Part shown: positions 7,634 to 17,030 of the stretch, in pieces
Position numbering within the stretch: position 1 is the stretch's first letter
Layout of the letters: every line of letters begins with the position of its first letter
From: Zoogloea sp.
Lineage (GTDB): Bacteria; Pseudomonadota; Gammaproteobacteria; Burkholderiales; Rhodocyclaceae
DNA length: 33,783 nt
Direction: 5' to 3'
NCBI GenBank assembly: GCA_009026175.1
Contig: WBTZ01000052.1
Span: forward strand, 1 to 33,783
Notes under the pieces: model-generated
The model's input: only the letters and a program-made list of their open reading frames with translations
Database searches by the model: none
Told to the model about the DNA's origin: nothing
Made by a program: the position numbers and the translations under genes

Positions 7634-8944
7634 ATGTCCCGTCAATCTGCTCCCGTACCTCGGCTCCCCGAGGACAGCCTTGCCTATGCCCTGCTCACCT
7701 CCGCGCGCCTGATCGCCGATGTGACCACCGGACAAACCCTGACCGAAGCGCTGGCGGTCCTCTGGAAAAGCCGTCCCGACACGCCGGCCGGGACACGCGG
7801 TGCCATCCTGGACCTGACTTATGGCTGCCTGCGGGACTATGGTCGCCAGGATTTCATCCTCGCCAAACTGCTGCAGAAGCCCCTTCCCGAGCCCCTGCAG
7901 TCGCTGTTGCGGGTTGCCCTCCACCGGCTCGGCGTGCGTTCCGACACGGCCCACACGGTCGTCGATCAGGCGGTGGAAGCCGCCTCCACCCTGCTCGCCG
8001 GCAAATTCAAGGGGGTCGTGAATGGTGTCCTGCGCAATGCTCTGAGGCAGTCGGCTGATCTGGAGCGGGCTGCGGATGCCGACATGGTTGCAGAGTTTCG
8101 CCATCCGCCCTGGTGGATCCGTCGCCTGCGCAACCAGTATCCCGAGTCCTGGCGGACGATTCTGGCGGCGGGCAACACGCATCCGCCGATGGCGCTCCGC
8201 ATCAACCGGCGTCGCACCACCCTGCGCACCACGCTGGAGGCCTTCGCGGCTGCCGATCTGCCCGTGGGGGAGTTGCCCAATGGCGCCCTGCTGCTGGAGC
8301 GCCCGGTTCCGGTGACGCGGATTCCGGGTTTCGCCGAGGGCCTGCTGAGTGTCCAGGATGCGGGGGCCCAGCACGCTGCGCGGCTGCTGGATCTGGCCGA
8401 CGGCCAGCGGGTGCTGGATGCCTGCGCAGCGCCGGGAGGCAAGGCCGCCCATATCCTGGAGTGTGCGGAGGTGTCCCTGCTTGCCCTGGACAGCGACCCG
8501 CAGCGGGCGGCGCGGGTGACGGATAACCTGACCCGCCTGGGCCTGGCGGGGGAGGTTCGAACGGCCGACTGCCGCAATCTCGGGCGCTGGTGGGATGGCC
8601 AGCCGTTCGACCGGATTCTCGCGGATGTGCCCTGCTCCGCCTCCGGCGTGGTTCGACGCAATCCGGACATCAAATGGCTGCGCCGCTCGGACGACATCGC
8701 CCGCTTTGCAGCCCAGCAGGCCGAGATCCTCGACGCCCTGTGGCAGGTCCTCGCGCCGGGTGGCAAAATGCTGTACGCCACTTGCTCGGTGTTTGCCGAG
8801 GAGAACCAGGAGCAGATTGCCGGATTCGCGGGCCGTCATGCCGACTGCCGCCAACTGCCCATCGGGGGGCAACCCGACTGCCAGTACCTGCCTTGCGCCG
8901 AACATGACGGATTCTTCTACGCCCTGCTCGAGAAAGCTGCCTGA
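7634..8944 (+). CDS. rsmB: 16S rRNA (cytosine-967-C5)-methyltransferase RsmB
   Basis: A 436-residue RsmB (Sun/Fmu). An N-terminal NusB-like RNA-binding domain (~1-140, with LLRVALHRLGV and FKGVVNGVLRNALRQ) is followed by the catalytic domain: SAM motif DACAAPGGKAAHILE, LADVPCSASGVVRRNPDIKW with C334, and MLYATCSVFAEENQEQ with C384. The pair of cysteines is diagnostic of RNA m5C methyltransferases; the one in TCS attacks C6 of the base and the other assists release. It lies 5 nt after the speE-like gene and its 3' end overlaps the DUF4390 gene by 41 nt, so the run is probably one operon. fmt and def, frequent neighbours elsewhere, are not here. Confidence 0.95.
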   Translation: MSRQSAPVPRLPEDSLAYALLTSARLIADVTTGQTLTEALAVLWKSRPDTPAGTRGAILDLTYGCLRDYGRQDFILAKLLQKPLPEPLQSLLRVALHRLGVRSDTAHTVVDQAVEAASTLLAGKFKGVVNGVLRNALRQSADLERAADADMVAEFRHPPWWIRRLRNQYPESWRTILAAGNTHPPMALRINRRRTTLRTTLEAFAAADLPVGELPNGALLLERPVPVTRIPGFAEGLLSVQDAGAQHAARLLDLADGQRVLDACAAPGGKAAHILECAEVSLLALDSDPQRAARVTDNLTRLGLAGEVRTADCRNLGRWWDGQPFDRILADVPCSASGVVRRNPDIKWLRRSDDIARFAAQQAEILDALWQVLAPGGKMLYATCSVFAEENQEQIAGFAGRHADCRQLPIGGQPDCQYLPCAEHDGFFYALLEKAA

Positions 8945-9524
8945 GCGCCGCCGTTTCCTGAGCCGGGTCCCTGCCCTCCTCGTGCTGGGAGCCTGCATGG
9001 CAGGGGCTCCCGCGCTCGGACTGGCAGCCGAAGCGGAGATCCGCTCGGCAACCCTGGCCCCGGCTGACGATCAGTATGTGCTCAATGCCGACATCGCCGC
9101 GGAGCTGACCCCCCTGCTTTCCGACGTGGTAGCACGGGGGGTGTCTCTGTACTTCGTGACGGAATTCGAGCTCAGTGCCCCGCGCTGGTATTGGCTTGAT
9201 GAGGAAATCGTCAGCAAGACGCTGACCTATCGCCTGTCCTACCAGTCCCTGACCCGCCAGTACCGGCTGACCACCGGCGCTCTCCACCAGAACTTCTCCA
9301 GCGCCGAGGAGGCCCTGCGGACGATGCTGCGCATCCGCAGCTGGGGGGTCGCCGATCGCGCGGCGCTGAAGACCGGGCGGGCCTACAACGCCGCCCTGCG
9401 CTTTCGCCTCGACGTGGGTGAGCTGCCCAAGCCGCTGCAGGTCAGTGCCTTCGGCCGCAAGGACTGGAACCTCGGGTCCGACTGGTACCGATGGACTTAC
9501 GTTGCCGGTCGGGACAGCAAATGA
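8904..9524 (+). CDS. DUF4390 exported protein
   Basis: A 206-residue protein that I assign to the DUF4390 family of proteobacteria, usually found directly upstream of an NtrY-like kinase. A basic n-region (RKLPERRRFLSR), a hydrophobic stretch (VPALLVLGACMAGAPALG) and a likely cleavage near AEA suggest export to the periplasm. The mature part has DUF4390-like features: SLYFVTEFEL, PRWYWLDEEIV, YRLSYQSLTRQYRL and GSDWYRWTYV. ATG 8904 overlaps rsmB by 41 nt. Its stop overlaps the ntrY-like ATG (ATGA), which implies translational coupling. Its function is unknown; a periplasmic accessory role to the kinase is an inference from position. Confidence 0.82.
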   Translation: MTDSSTPCSRKLPERRRFLSRVPALLVLGACMAGAPALGLAAEAEIRSATLAPADDQYVLNADIAAELTPLLSDVVARGVSLYFVTEFELSAPRWYWLDEEIVSKTLTYRLSYQSLTRQYRLTTGALHQNFSSAEEALRTMLRIRSWGVADRAALKTGRAYNAALRFRLDVGELPKPLQVSAFGRKDWNLGSDWYRWTYVAGRDSK

Positions 9525-11662
9525 GACCTACAGCCCTTGTCGTTGCTGCTGCCATCTCGGGCATCCTGCTCTTCCTGCTGGCGACCGCGAGCGCCAACAC
9601 GCCCCTGTTCGCCCGCAATTACACCCTGCTGCTGGCCCTCAACGGGGTCATCGCCCTGGGGCTGGCCAGCCTGGTCTTCGTGCAGCTGCGCAGCCTGTGG
9701 CGGGAGTACCGGGCCCGGCGTTTCGGCTCGCGCCTGAAGCTCCGCCTGATGGCGATCTTCGCGGCGATGGCGGTGGTGCCCGGCGTTCTGGTCTACGCCG
9801 TGTCCCTGCAGTTCGCGGTCAAGAGCATCGAATCCTGGTTCAACGTGCGGGTCGACGCGGCCCTGGAAAGTGGCCTGCAGCTCGGCCGGAGTTCGCTGGA
9901 GATGCTCCTCGACCAGCTCGCCGACAAGGCCGACCGCATCGTGCTTGAGCTGGAGCTGGCTCCCCAGGTCCGGCCCACCCTGCTCAATCACCTGCGGGAG
10001 CGGGCCAACGTCGAGACGGCCACCGTGTTCTCGCCCAGCGGCCGCATCATCGTCACGGCGGATGCCGAGCTCGATCGCCTGATGCCCGAACGCCCCAACG
10101 CCACCCAGCTGCGCCAGGCCCGCCAGAGCAAGGGCTTCCGGGCCGTCGAGGGGCATGCGCAGGAGGGCCTGGTCCTGCGGGTGATCGTGCCGATCCCGTC
10201 GCGCAACCTGGCCGAGCCCCTGCTCCTGCAGCTCACCCAGAGCGTGCCGCGGGCCTTTGCCATGCACGCCGAGAGCGTCGAGACCGTGCATCGGGACTAC
10301 CAGGAGCTGTCCCTGGCGCGCAACGGCCTCAAGCGCATCTACACCCTCACTCTCACGCTGACCCTGCTGCTGGCCTTGTTTGCGGCGGTGGCGGTGGCCT
10401 TCGTGCTCACCCGCAGGCTGGCCGCGCCGCTCTTCATCCTCGCCGAGGGCACCCAGGCGGTGGCCGCTGGCGACTTCAGTCCGCGTCAGGCCCTGCCCGC
10501 CCGGGATGAGCTGGGTGTGCTGACCCAGTCCTTCAACCAGATGACCCGCCAGCTCGAGGATGCGCGGGCCCAGGCCGAGAAGAACCGGGCGGCAGTCGAG
10601 CGCAACCGGGCCTATCTGGAGGGGGTGCTGGCCAACTTGTCGGCGGGGGTGCTGGCCTTCTCGCCGGACGGCCATCTGCGGGCTGCCAACCATGGTGCGA
10701 TGACCATCCTGAACGACCCCCTCAGCGGTTACGAGCGGGTGCGCCTGGAGGACTGGAACGCCCACCAGGACTTCCGGGATGCGCTGCGGGAAGGCTTTAT
10801 CGGCAGCGAGGCCGACTGGAACCGGCAGATCGAGTTCTCCAACCCCGACGGCAGCACCCAGACCCTGCTGCTGCATGGCACCCGCCTGCCCGACGACACG
10901 GGCGGTGGCTGGGTGGTGGTCTTTGACGACATCACCCACCTCATCGCGGCGCAGAGAACCGCTGCCTGGGCCGAGGTGGCCCGGCGCCTGGCCCATGAGA
11001 TCAAGAATCCGCTGACACCGATCCAGCTGTCGGCCGAGCGCTTGCAGTTCAAGCTGGCCGACCGCCTCGATCAGGAAGGTCGCGAGATGCTCGAACGGTC
11101 CACCACCACCATCGTCAATCAGGTGGAGGCCATGAAGAACCTCGTCAATGCCTTTCGCGACTACGCGCGCCTGCCCAGCCCGGTGATGGCGGCCCTCGAT
11201 CTGAACTCCCTGGTGCGGGAAGTGCTGGTGCTTTACGAGGGCTCCCGGGTCAGGATCCAGGCCGAGCTGGGCAGCGATCTGCCCCGCGTGCTGGGGGATG
11301 CCACCCAGGTCCGCCAGGTCATCCACAACCTTTTGCAAAATTCCGAAGATGCGCTGGGCGAGGTGGAGAATGCAGAGATCCACCTGTTGACCCGAGCGGA
11401 CGCCCGCCGGGTAGACTTGGTCCTGCGCGACAACGGGCCGGGCTTCCCCCCCGAGATCCTGTCCCGCGCCTTCGAGCCCTATGTGACGACCAAGGCCCGC
11501 GGCACCGGTCTGGGGCTGGCCATCGTCAAGAAGATCATCGACGAACACGAGGGCGAGATCCGTCTTGCCAACCGCGAAGCAGGTGGTGCGGAGATCCGCA
11601 TCCGCCTGCGCGTCGCTCCTCAATCCGAGTCCATCAGCCATGGCCAAGATCCTCATCGTTGA
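9521..11662 (+). CDS. ntrY: NtrY-like membrane sensor histidine kinase
   Basis: A 713-residue sensor kinase with NtrY architecture. Hydrophobic segments near residues 5-25, 32-57 and 75-99 are followed by an extracytoplasmic region to ~275, another membrane segment (TLTLTLLLALFAAVAVAFVL), a HAMP domain (ending QSFNQMTRQLEDA), a PAS domain (~365-470), and HisKA/HATPase domains. The phosphoacceptor is H492 in RRLAHEIKNPLTPIQLSAER; N box NLLQNSEDAL, G1 DNGPGFP and G2 GTGLGLAIVKKIIDEH are intact. The NPLTPIQ wording is typical of NtrB/NtrY kinases. ATG 9521 overlaps the DUF4390 stop; the 3' end overlaps the regulator gene by 23 nt. In other bacteria NtrY/NtrX affect nitrogen metabolism, redox or envelope functions; the signal here is unknown. 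Confidence 0.9.
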   Translation: MRPTALVVAAAISGILLFLLATASANTPLFARNYTLLLALNGVIALGLASLVFVQLRSLWREYRARRFGSRLKLRLMAIFAAMAVVPGVLVYAVSLQFAVKSIESWFNVRVDAALESGLQLGRSSLEMLLDQLADKADRIVLELELAPQVRPTLLNHLRERANVETATVFSPSGRIIVTADAELDRLMPERPNATQLRQARQSKGFRAVEGHAQEGLVLRVIVPIPSRNLAEPLLLQLTQSVPRAFAMHAESVETVHRDYQELSLARNGLKRIYTLTLTLTLLLALFAAVAVAFVLTRRLAAPLFILAEGTQAVAAGDFSPRQALPARDELGVLTQSFNQMTRQLEDARAQAEKNRAAVERNRAYLEGVLANLSAGVLAFSPDGHLRAANHGAMTILNDPLSGYERVRLEDWNAHQDFRDALREGFIGSEADWNRQIEFSNPDGSTQTLLLHGTRLPDDTGGGWVVVFDDITHLIAAQRTAAWAEVARRLAHEIKNPLTPIQLSAERLQFKLADRLDQEGREMLERSTTTIVNQVEAMKNLVNAFRDYARLPSPVMAALDLNSLVREVLVLYEGSRVRIQAELGSDLPRVLGDATQVRQVIHNLLQNSEDALGEVENAEIHLLTRADARRVDLVLRDNGPGFPPEILSRAFEPYVTTKARGTGLGLAIVKKIIDEHEGEIRLANREAGGAEIRIRLRVAPQSESISHGQDPHR

Positions 11663-12890
11663 CGACGAAGTCGGCATACGTGAACTCCTCTCCGAGATCC
11701 TGCGGGACGAGGGGCACGACATCATCCTCGCCGAGAACGCCGCCGCGGCCCGTGCCGCCCGCAATGCCGCACGGCCCGACCTTGTGCTGCTCGATATCTG
11801 GATGCCCGATACCGATGGCGTCAGCCTGCTCAAGGAGTGGTCCGCCAACGGCCAGCTCACCATGCCCGTGGTGATGATGTCCGGCCATGGCACCATCGAT
11901 ACGGCGGTGGAGGCCACCCGCATCGGTGCCATGGAGTTCCTCGAGAAGCCCATTGCCCTGCAGAAGCTCCTGGCTGCGGTCAAACGCGGCCTGGCGCGCA
12001 TCAAGCCTGCCCACGCGCCCAGCCCTCTGGGCCTGGCGGCCTTTTCCCGCTCGGCCCCGCTGAGGGACCTGCGCAAGCGCCTCGAGCAGATGGCCGACAA
12101 GTCCCGCATCATCCTGCTGCGGGTGGGGCCCGGCAGCCTGGCGGAGCTCTGTGCCCGCAGTCTCCAGCGGGTTGGCACCCCGTGGCTGGATCTGTCGCTG
12201 TCCACCCTGCCGATCGAGCTCAATGTGCTTGAAGGCGCCCGTAACGGCGTGCTGTATGTGCCCGAGCTGATCTACCTGTCGCGCCCCCAGCAGAAGAACC
12301 TGGTGTTCGCTATGGACCGCCTGGAGCGGCATGCCCAGACCCTGGTGGTGGCCACGGAGCATCGCCCCGAAGAGCTCATCGAACATGGCTGGGAAGAGCG
12401 GGTGCTGGCCCGCCTGTTCGAAGTCTCCCTGGCCCCTCCGGCCCTGGCCGAGATCCGTGACGAGATCCCCGAGATCGCCAGCCAGATCCTGCTGCACTAT
12501 GTCGAAGCCGGGGAGGTGCCGCCGCGCCGCCTGTCCTCGGCAGCCCTCAATGCCCTGCGCAACCAGCCCTGGGGAGGGGGTTACGGCGAGCTGAAGGCCG
12601 CGATCAAGTCCCTTGCCCTCGGAACCCTGGAAGAAGAGATCGGTATGGACGAGGTGGCCCATCTGCTGGTCAAGACGCCCACCGCTGCGCTCGGGCTGCC
12701 GCTGGATCTGCCCTTGCGCGAGGCCCGCGAGATCTTCGAGCGCCTGTACTTCGAGCACCACCTGCAGATCGATGGCGGCAACATGACCCGCCTGGCCGAA
12801 AAGACCGGCCTCGAGCGGACCCACCTCTACCGCAAGCTCAAGCAGCTGGGCATCACCGTTGGTCGCCGCAACGAAGAGGGGAGCAGCTGA
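11640..12890 (+). CDS. ntrX: NtrX-like response regulator with degenerate AAA+ domain
   Basis: A 416-residue regulator. The N-terminal receiver (1-120) is intact: D8/D9 in ILIVDDE, phosphoacceptor D52 in LVLLDIWMPDTDG, then MMSGHG and LEKPI. The central region aligns in outline with a sigma-54 AAA+ domain but has lost its working parts: Walker A is replaced by RVGPGSLAE, the GAFTGA loop that contacts sigma-54 is missing, and Walker B reads GVLYVPE. A Fis-type helix-turn-helix ends the protein (MTRLAEKTGLERTHLYRKLKQLGI). It should therefore bind DNA but is unlikely to hydrolyse ATP or open sigma-54 promoters. ATG 11640 overlaps the kinase gene, its probable partner. The trkA gene follows after 63 bp. 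Confidence 0.88.
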   Translation: MAKILIVDDEVGIRELLSEILRDEGHDIILAENAAAARAARNAARPDLVLLDIWMPDTDGVSLLKEWSANGQLTMPVVMMSGHGTIDTAVEATRIGAMEFLEKPIALQKLLAAVKRGLARIKPAHAPSPLGLAAFSRSAPLRDLRKRLEQMADKSRIILLRVGPGSLAELCARSLQRVGTPWLDLSLSTLPIELNVLEGARNGVLYVPELIYLSRPQQKNLVFAMDRLERHAQTLVVATEHRPEELIEHGWEERVLARLFEVSLAPPALAEIRDEIPEIASQILLHYVEAGEVPPRRLSSAALNALRNQPWGGGYGELKAAIKSLALGTLEEEIGMDEVAHLLVKTPTAALGLPLDLPLREAREIFERLYFEHHLQIDGGNMTRLAEKTGLERTHLYRKLKQLGITVGRRNEEGSS

Positions 12891-12918
12891 GCCATCCCCT
12901 GCTCCACAACAATAATAA

Positions 12919-12940
12919 GGTGAGCCCCCGAGGGCTCACC
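12919..12940 (+). promoter_or_regulatory. Hairpin directly upstream of the trkA ribosome-binding site
   Basis: A perfect 9-bp stem GGTGAGCCC (12919-12927) / GGGCTCACC (12932-12940) with a CCGA loop sits immediately before the GGGAGGAGG Shine-Dalgarno (12941-12949). There is no T tract, so it is not a standard terminator. It could be an attenuation or mRNA-stability element, or a remnant of one. Confidence 0.6.
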
Positions 12941-12953
12941 GGGAGGAGGCAGC

Positions 12954-14381
12954 ATGAAGATCATCATCCTGGGGGCGGGCCAGGTCGGCACGTCCGTGGC
13001 CGAGAGCCTGGTGTCCGAGGCCAACGACATCACCGTCGTGGACAACAACGTCGAGCATCTCACTTCCCTGCAGGAGCGCCTGGACCTGCGGGTTGTCAGC
13101 GGTAACGGGGCTTCGCCCTCCATCCTCGAGGCGGCCGGTGCGGATGATGCCGATCTGCTGATCGCCGTGACCCAGTCCGATCAGACCAATCTGTGCGCCT
13201 GCCGGGTGGCCAAGACCCTCTTCAACATCCCGACCCGCATCGCGCGCCTGCGCTCGGCCGACTACGCAGATCACCCCGAACTGCTGGACGACGCCAACTT
13301 CGCGGTGGATCACTCCATCTGCCCCGAGCAGATCATCACCGACTACATCCGCAAGCTCATCGAGTTTCCCGAGGCCTTGCAGGTGCTGGAGTTCGCCGAT
13401 GGCATGGTGACCATGATCGCGGTACGGGCTTTCGAGGGCGGCCTGCTGGTCGGCAAGCCCCTCAAGACCATTCCCCAGCGCCTGCCCAACATCGACGCCC
13501 GGGTGGCGGCCATCTTCCGCAGCGACCAGCCGCTGGTGCCGACCGGCGACACGGTGATCGAGAGCGGTGACGAGGTCTTCATCGTTGCGGCCACCTCGCA
13601 CATCCGCAAGGTGATGACCGAGTTGCGGCGCATGGACAAGCCGATCCGCCGGGTCATCATCGCCGGTGGCGGCAACATCGGCTTCCGCCTGGCCCGCGCC
13701 ATCGAGCGCAGCGTCAACGTCAAGCTCATCGAGCGCGACCGGCGGCGGGCCGAGGTCCTGGCCGCGCAGCTCGAGCGGGCGCTCGTGTTGCGCGGCGACG
13801 GCACCGACGAGGCGCTGCTCGACGCCGAGAGCATCGAGGAGACCGACATGTTCCTGGCCCTCACCAATGACGAGGAAGACAACATCATGTCGGCCTCACT
13901 GGCCAAACAGATGGGGGCCCGGCGTACCCTGGCGCTGATCAACCGGCGCTCCTACGTGGACCTGGTGCAGGGCGGCCGTATCGACATCGCCATTTCGCCG
14001 GCCCAGACGTCCATCGGCCAGCTCCTGGCGCGGGTCCGGCGTGGCGACGTGGCCGCCGTGCATAGCCTGCGCCGGGGGGCGGCAGAGACCCTCGAGCTGG
14101 TGGCCCATGGCGATGCCAAGCACTGCAAGGCGATCGGCCGGAAGGTGGAGGAGCTTGACCTGCCCGATGGGGCCACCATTGCTGCGATCGTCCGCAAGAC
14201 GGGTCAGACGCGGACGGAGTACAAGGAACTGATCCCCTACGAGGTGCCCATCCACGAGGTCATCATGGCCCACCACGATACGGTGATCCGGGCCGAGGAC
14301 CACGTGATCGTCTTCTGCACCAGCAAGCGGTTGGTGGCCAAGGTCGAGAAGCTGTTCCAGGTTGGCTGGGGATTCTTCTGA
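12954..14381 (+). CDS. trkA: Trk potassium uptake system NAD-binding protein TrkA
   Basis: A 475-residue cytoplasmic regulator of the Trk K+ channel. It has two RCK units: the first opens with MKIIILGAGQVGTSVAESL, the second with VIIAGGGNIGFRLARAIE near residue 235, each a Rossmann NAD(H)-binding site followed by a TrkA-C domain. Further conserved text includes GNGASPSILEAAG and LTNDEEDNIMSASLAKQMG. A strong Shine-Dalgarno precedes ATG 12954. Its TGA shares one base with the trkH ATG (TGATG), so the two are translationally coupled and form the complete uptake system. Linkage to ntrY-ntrX is seen in many proteobacteria. Confidence 0.96.
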   Translation: MKIIILGAGQVGTSVAESLVSEANDITVVDNNVEHLTSLQERLDLRVVSGNGASPSILEAAGADDADLLIAVTQSDQTNLCACRVAKTLFNIPTRIARLRSADYADHPELLDDANFAVDHSICPEQIITDYIRKLIEFPEALQVLEFADGMVTMIAVRAFEGGLLVGKPLKTIPQRLPNIDARVAAIFRSDQPLVPTGDTVIESGDEVFIVAATSHIRKVMTELRRMDKPIRRVIIAGGGNIGFRLARAIERSVNVKLIERDRRRAEVLAAQLERALVLRGDGTDEALLDAESIEETDMFLALTNDEEDNIMSASLAKQMGARRTLALINRRSYVDLVQGGRIDIAISPAQTSIGQLLARVRRGDVAAVHSLRRGAAETLELVAHGDAKHCKAIGRKVEELDLPDGATIAAIVRKTGQTRTEYKELIPYEVPIHEVIMAHHDTVIRAEDHVIVFCTSKRLVAKVEKLFQVGWGFF

Positions 14382-15838
14382 TGGACGCCCTCCTCCCGGT
14401 TGCCAATGTCCTGGGCCGGCTGCTGTCGATCTTCAGCTTTGCCTATCTCATGCCGATCCTGGCGTCCGTCCTCTATGACGACGGTACGACGGCCGATTTC
14501 GTGGCGGCGATGGTCATTTCTCTGGGGAGCGGTCTGACCCTGTATGGGGTGACCCGCTCGCACTACCGGGAGCTCAAGCCGCGGGACGGCTTCCTGCTGG
14601 TGTCCACCGTGTGGGCCCTGATGGCAGCCATCGCCACCATTCCCCTGCTCCTGGTGTACGACACCATGAGCTTCACGGATGCCTTCTTCGAGACCATGTC
14701 GGGCCTCACCACCACGGGCTCCACGGTGATGACCGACCTCGACCACGCACCGCCTGCCATCAACCTGTGGCGCCACGAGCTCAACTGGCTCGGCGGCATG
14801 GGCATCATCGTGCTGGCCGTGGCCGTGCTCCCGCTGCTGGGCGTGGGCGGCATGCAGCTCTACAAGGCCGAGACGCCAGGGCCCATGAAGGACTCCAAGC
14901 TCACCGCGCGTATCGCCGATACGGCCAAGGCGCTGTGGCTGGTGTACTTCGGCATCACCGCGGTGTGCATCCTGCTGCTGAACCGGGCCGGCCTGTCGTG
15001 GCTCGATGCCATCTGCCACGCCTTCGCCGCGATGGGGCTGGGGGGCTTCTCGACCCGCGATGCCAGCGTCGGCGCCTTCGACAACCCGGGGGTCGAGTTC
15101 ATCCTGATCGTCTTCATGGTGATCGCCGCCCTCAACTTTGCGACCCATTTCGTGGCGCTGCGGGGCCGCGACCTGCGGGTCTACTGGCAGGATGTGGAAG
15201 CCCGCGGAACCGTCGGCCTCATCGTCGCTTCCTGCTTTGGGGTGGCGCTGTACGTGTGGCTGGAGGGAACCTACGAGGACTATCCTACGGCCCTGCGCCA
15301 CGTCAGCTTCAACCTTGTTTCGATGGCCACCGACTGCGGCTTTGCCAGCCAGGACTTCGACAAGTGGCCGGTCTTCGCGCCGCTGTGGATGCTCTTCCTG
15401 TCCTGCATCACGGCGAGCTCCGGCTCCACGGGGGGCGGCATCAAGATGATCCGGACCCTGATCCTGGCCAAGCAGGCCAATCGGGAGCTCACCCGGCTGG
15501 TCCATCCCGCGGTGGTCAATCCGGTCAAGATCGGCGGCAGCCCTATCCCCAACAACGTCGTCATAGCCGTCCTGGGCTTCATCTTCCTGTACTTCATCAG
15601 CGTGGTCATGCTCACCTTCGTGATGATCCTGTCGGGGCTCGATTTCATGACCTCCCTGGGCGCGGTGGTGGCCAGCATCAACAATGCGGGGCCCGGTCTC
15701 AACAAGGTCGGGCCGGCGGTCAACTACGCCGTGCTCACCGACTTCCAGACCTGGGTGTGCAGTTTCACGATGCTGCTCGGACGCCTGGAGGTGCTGTCCC
15801 TCGCGGTGGTGTTCACGCCCCAGTTCTGGCGCAAATAG
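14381..15838 (+). CDS. trkH: Trk potassium uptake channel protein TrkH
   Basis: A 485-residue polytopic membrane protein of the TrkH/KtrB/HKT superfamily with four M1-P-M2 repeats. The four selectivity-filter regions are visible as MSGLTTTGSTVM, AMGLGGFSTRDA, SMATDCGFASQ and SINNAGPGLNKVGP. Other family marks are RHELNWLGGMGIIVLAVAVLP and SSGSTGGGIKMIR, the intramembrane gate region. It forms the K+-conducting pore gated by TrkA. It overlaps trkA by one base. Its length is normal. Confidence 0.96.
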   Translation: MDALLPVANVLGRLLSIFSFAYLMPILASVLYDDGTTADFVAAMVISLGSGLTLYGVTRSHYRELKPRDGFLLVSTVWALMAAIATIPLLLVYDTMSFTDAFFETMSGLTTTGSTVMTDLDHAPPAINLWRHELNWLGGMGIIVLAVAVLPLLGVGGMQLYKAETPGPMKDSKLTARIADTAKALWLVYFGITAVCILLLNRAGLSWLDAICHAFAAMGLGGFSTRDASVGAFDNPGVEFILIVFMVIAALNFATHFVALRGRDLRVYWQDVEARGTVGLIVASCFGVALYVWLEGTYEDYPTALRHVSFNLVSMATDCGFASQDFDKWPVFAPLWMLFLSCITASSGSTGGGIKMIRTLILAKQANRELTRLVHPAVVNPVKIGGSPIPNNVVIAVLGFIFLYFISVVMLTFVMILSGLDFMTSLGAVVASINNAGPGLNKVGPAVNYAVLTDFQTWVCSFTMLLGRLEVLSLAVVFTPQFWRK

Positions 15839-15932
15839 CGCTTCCTTGATCTGACGTATCCACGCCCTGCCGGCAAATGGCGGATAATCCCGCCTTTGCC
15901 GCAACGCGCGGTACTGCTGCCGAGGATTTCAA

Positions 15933-17006
15933 GTGAGCCGTCCGAAGAACGACACCTTCCTGCGCGCCCTGCTGCGCCAGCCCACCGACTACACCCCGCT
16001 CTGGCTGATGCGCCAGGCCGGCCGCTACCTGCCCGAGTACCGCGAAACCCGCAAGCGTGCCGGCAGCTTCCTCGACCTGTGCAAGAACCCCGGCCTGGCC
16101 TGCGAAGTCACCCTGCAGCCGCTGGCCCGGTACAACCTGGATGCGGCCATCCTGTTCTCCGACATCCTCACCGTGCCCGATGCCATGGGCCTGGGCCTGT
16201 ATTTCGCCGAAGGCGAGGGGCCGAAGTTCGAGCGCCCGCTCAAGGAGGAATGGGAGATCCGCAATCTGGCCGTGCCCGATCCCAACCAGGAGCTCGGCTA
16301 TGTGATGGACGCGGTCGCCGAGATCCGCCGCGCGCTGGACAATTCCGTGCCGCTGATCGGCTTCTCGGGCAGCCCCTGGACCCTTGCCTGCTACATGGTC
16401 GAGGGCGGCGGCTCCGACGACTACCGCAAGGTCAAGGCCCTGCTGTACAGCCGCCCGGACCTGATGCACCACATCCTCGGCGTCACCGCGAAGGCCGTCA
16501 CGGCCTACCTCAATGCGCAGATCGAAGCCGGCGCCCAGGCCGTGATGATCTTCGACTCCTGGGGCGGCGTACTGGCCCACGACGCGTACCGCGAATTCTC
16601 ACTCTCCTACATCCGCCAGATCATCGCAGGCCTGACCCGCGAGAAGGATGGCGAGAAAGTCCCCTGCATCGTGTTCACCAAGGGCGGCGGCCTGTGGCTG
16701 GCCGACATCGCCGATAGCGGGGCGGACGCGGTGGGTCTCGACTGGACGGTGGACATCGGCGCGGCCCGCCGCCTGGTGGGTGACAAGGTTGCGCTTCAAG
16801 GCAATCTCGATCCCGCCGTCCTGTTCGGCAGCCCCGAAGCGGTTGCCGCCGAGACGCGCAAGGTGCTCGACGCCTTCGGGCCGAACCCCGGCCATGTCTT
16901 CAACCTCGGCCACGGAATTTCCCAGTTCACGCCGCCGGAGAACGTGAGCGTACTGGTCAACACGGTGCACGAGTACAGTCGCAGCCTGCGCGCAGGCGGG
17001 CGCTGA
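15933..17006 (+). CDS. hemE: Uroporphyrinogen decarboxylase
   Basis: A 357-residue HemE, which decarboxylates the four acetate groups of uroporphyrinogen III to give coproporphyrinogen III in haem synthesis. Diagnostic motifs are [16 protein letters not shown] at residues ~22-37 (substrate-binding arginines), [17 protein letters not shown] with the catalytic Asp, [25 protein letters not shown] and HVFNLGHGI. It starts at GTG 15933 with CGAGGA upstream; this gives the usual length. A GATAAT at 15883-15888 could be a -10 for its own promoter, though no good -35 is visible. A strong terminator follows. Confidence 0.97.
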   Translation: MSRPKNDTFLRALLRQPTDYTPLWLMRQAGRYLPEYRETRKRAGSFLDLCKNPGLACEVTLQPLARYNLDAAILFSDILTVPDAMGLGLYFAEGEGPKFERPLKEEWEIRNLAVPDPNQELGYVMDAVAEIRRALDNSVPLIGFSGSPWTLACYMVEGGGSDDYRKVKALLYSRPDLMHHILGVTAKAVTAYLNAQIEAGAQAVMIFDSWGGVLAHDAYREFSLSYIRQIIAGLTREKDGEKVPCIVFTKGGGLWLADIADSGADAVGLDWTVDIGAARRLVGDKVALQGNLDPAVLFGSPEAVAAETRKVLDAFGPNPGHVFNLGHGISQFTPPENVSVLVNTVHEYSRSLRAGGR

Positions 17007-17030
17007 AGCGGCGTTCCGGAAGGTTTGCCC

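Noticed and set aside
9497-12223. A 908-codon open frame on the minus strand, antisense to the ntrY/ntrX-like genes
   Set aside because: It is a shadow of GC-rich codon use: the Gly/Gln/His/Arg/Leu-rich translation has no domain, and the plus strand holds clear kinase and receiver motifs.
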